Positions 5,644 through 6,468 of a DNA stretch of 6,468 nt are shown one piece after another (positions within the stretch are counted from its first letter, which is position 1; each line of letters starts with the position of its first letter). The notes beneath the pieces were generated by a model. The model ran no database searches, was not told where the DNA came from, and saw nothing but the letters and a program-made list of their open reading frames with translations. This stretch comes from Campylobacterales bacterium. Lineage in GTDB: Bacteria > Campylobacterota > Campylobacteria > Campylobacterales > Hydrogenimonadaceae. Location: the NCBI GenBank assembly GCA_026986055.1, contig JALSPH010000264.1:1-6468 (forward strand). Direction: 5' to 3'. A program made the position numbers and the translations under genes.

Positions 5644-6223
5644 CTTCCCCTCCCTTTAATTGATCCGCATATTTGCCGCACTCTCCCTTGGTATATGGTT
5701 TCAAATGCTCGGCCATAGCGAAGTTACCTTTCAGATACGCCAGTTCACAGGCATTTACGCCATTTTTATTCTTCACTTCGGGATCGGCACCGTTTCTTAG
5801 TAAAAAGTCGACTATTTTGAAGTCGTTGCTGTATGCAGCCTGTTGAAGAGGTGTAATCCCAGCATCGTTTGCCAGATTGACATCTGCTTCGTGTCTTATG
5901 AGCGAAACAACTATTTTATATCTATGCTGCGATATGGCATATAGAAGCGGAGTGAAACCGTTATTATCCTGAATATCCACCTCTGCACCGTGATCGAGCA
6001 AATAGTCCACAATTTTACCGTTTCTAACTTTAACCGCAATATGCAGTGGCGAAATCCCCGCTTTCGACTGTGCATCTATATCACACTTTTCACCGTTCAC
6101 GATGCTTTCGACCCTATTCATATCCTGGCTGTAGGTAGCTTCATGCAGTGGTTTCCACCCATTCTTTTCATCAGCCATAAGTAGTGATAAAAATATTGTA
6201 ATGATAAAAATTATCTTCTTCAT
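5621..6223 (-). CDS. Exported ankyrin-repeat protein
   Basis: The 200-residue product begins with a Sec signal peptide (KK, then a hydrophobic core to LLMA-DEK, cleavage likely near residue 17), so the mature protein is probably periplasmic. It then has 33-residue ankyrin repeats at about 22-54, 55-87, 88-120 and 121-153, plus a decayed fifth (154-180). Visible consensus elements include PLHEA, SPLHIAV, TPLLYA, TPLQQAA, VDYLLDHGAEVDIQDNNG and VDFLLRNGADPEVKNKNG. A polar tail (181-200) carries little structure. There are three cysteines (47, 159, 182) and no lipobox. Ankyrin repeats bind proteins; the partner is unknown. The start lies 9 bases after the upstream stop with only a weak TAGGT right next to the ATG, so reinitiation is likely. 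Its end overlaps thiS by 23 bases. Confidence 0.85.
   Translation of the reverse strand: MKKIIFIITIFLSLLMADEKNGWKPLHEATYSQDMNRVESIVNGEKCDIDAQSKAGISPLHIAVKVRNGKIVDYLLDHGAEVDIQDNNGFTPLLYAISQHRYKIVVSLIRHEADVNLANDAGITPLQQAAYSNDFKIVDFLLRNGADPEVKNKNGVNACELAYLKGNFAMAEHLKPYTKGECGKYADQLKGGEDADNGKR
5649..5653 (-). promoter_or_regulatory. Ribosome binding site of thiS within the ankyrin gene
   Basis: The minus strand reads AAAGGGAGGGGAAG directly before the thiS ATG. GGAGG (5653-5649) is 5 bases from the start. It supports the overlapping thiS start and shows that thiS can recruit ribosomes as well as being coupled to the gene before it. Confidence 0.6.
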
Positions 6224-6232
6224 ACCTATATT

Positions 6233-6468
6233 TTATCCGATATTCTTATGAAATTCAACAAGTTTGAAACGCTCTCCCATTATCGTAGGATCGATTAAGG
6301 TTTTTACCTTGTTGAGTTCTCGCAAATAGAGAGTCCGGTTTCCCAGCCCTGCCAACATCTCGAGCAGATATGGAAGGCCATACTCAGTCAGAGCACGCAA
6401 CTGAGTCTTGTAAGCGTGCAAAGAGAAGCCTCTCTCTTCAAAAGCCTCTATGACGTGCGAAAAGTTGA
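6233..6468 (-). CDS. Unrecognised protein, C-terminal 77 residues (partial)
   Basis: The minus-strand frame is open from the window edge to a TAA at 6235-6233. A start at the TTG at 6421-6419 is unlikely because the frame continues upstream with good coding character (NFSHVIEAFEERGFS). I do not recognise the protein. The visible part is mixed helix, with no membrane segment or signal: HVIEAFEERGFSLHAYKTQL, GLPYLLEMLAGLGN, LYLRELNKVKTLID, then IMGERFKLVEFHKNIG at the end. There is no diagnostic catalytic motif. It lies 9 bases upstream of the ankyrin gene on the same strand and is probably the leading gene of an operon with ankyrin and thiS. The start and main domain lie beyond the window. Confidence 0.6.
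   Translation of the reverse strand, partial: NFSHVIEAFEERGFSLHAYKTQLRALTEYGLPYLLEMLAGLGNRTLYLRELNKVKTLIDPTIMGERFKLVEFHKNIG

Noticed and set aside
6419..6421. TTG as the start of a complete 62-residue protein at 6233-6421
   Set aside because: The frame stays open to the window edge with protein-like sequence, so the gene is more likely truncated by the window.

Overview
The window looks like ordinary chromosomal DNA from a member of the Campylobacterota (Epsilonproteobacteria), perhaps a free-living or vent lineage. This is inferred from gene content, not from a marker gene. The clues are a thioredoxin-like gene running into a short-N-terminus ftsY and then radA, fliL overlapping acpS, frequent AUA and AGA codons, moderate GC, and promoters with good -10 boxes but poor -35 boxes. 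Genes are packed almost end to end. There is no IS element, phage gene, CRISPR array, tRNA or rRNA, and no stretch over 300 bases without a gene.

Region 1 (1-2586, + strand): the end of a thioredoxin-fold gene, ftsY (SRP receptor) and radA (recombination ATPase) overlap by 1 and 8 bases, so they form one translationally coupled operon. FtsY carries an in-frame C-terminal tail of about 85 residues beyond the point where the family normally ends. Region 2 (2587-2732): a short spacer between convergent genes, holding a hairpin and four tandem heptamers. Region 3 (2733-4425): pssA (phosphatidylserine synthase, - strand) diverges from a 92-residue protein of unknown function (+ strand), which converges on an mlaE-type lipid-transport permease (- strand). 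Two of these three genes concern membrane lipids, but they do not form one operon. Region 4 (4432-5466): mlaE and fliL diverge from a 136-bp intergenic region with a clear extended -10 promoter for fliL. fliL (flagellar basal body) is coupled by an ATGA overlap to acpS (holo-ACP synthase).

Region 5 (5443-6468, - strand): an unrecognised partial gene, a secreted ankyrin-repeat protein and a lone thiS sulfur-carrier gene form a second tight operon. It converges on fliL-acpS with a 24-base tail-to-tail coding overlap. Most genes are conserved housekeeping genes and I see no convincing new system. The points most worth a second look are the FtsY tail, the ankyrin/thiS pair without other thiamine genes, the overlapping gene ends and the heptamer array.
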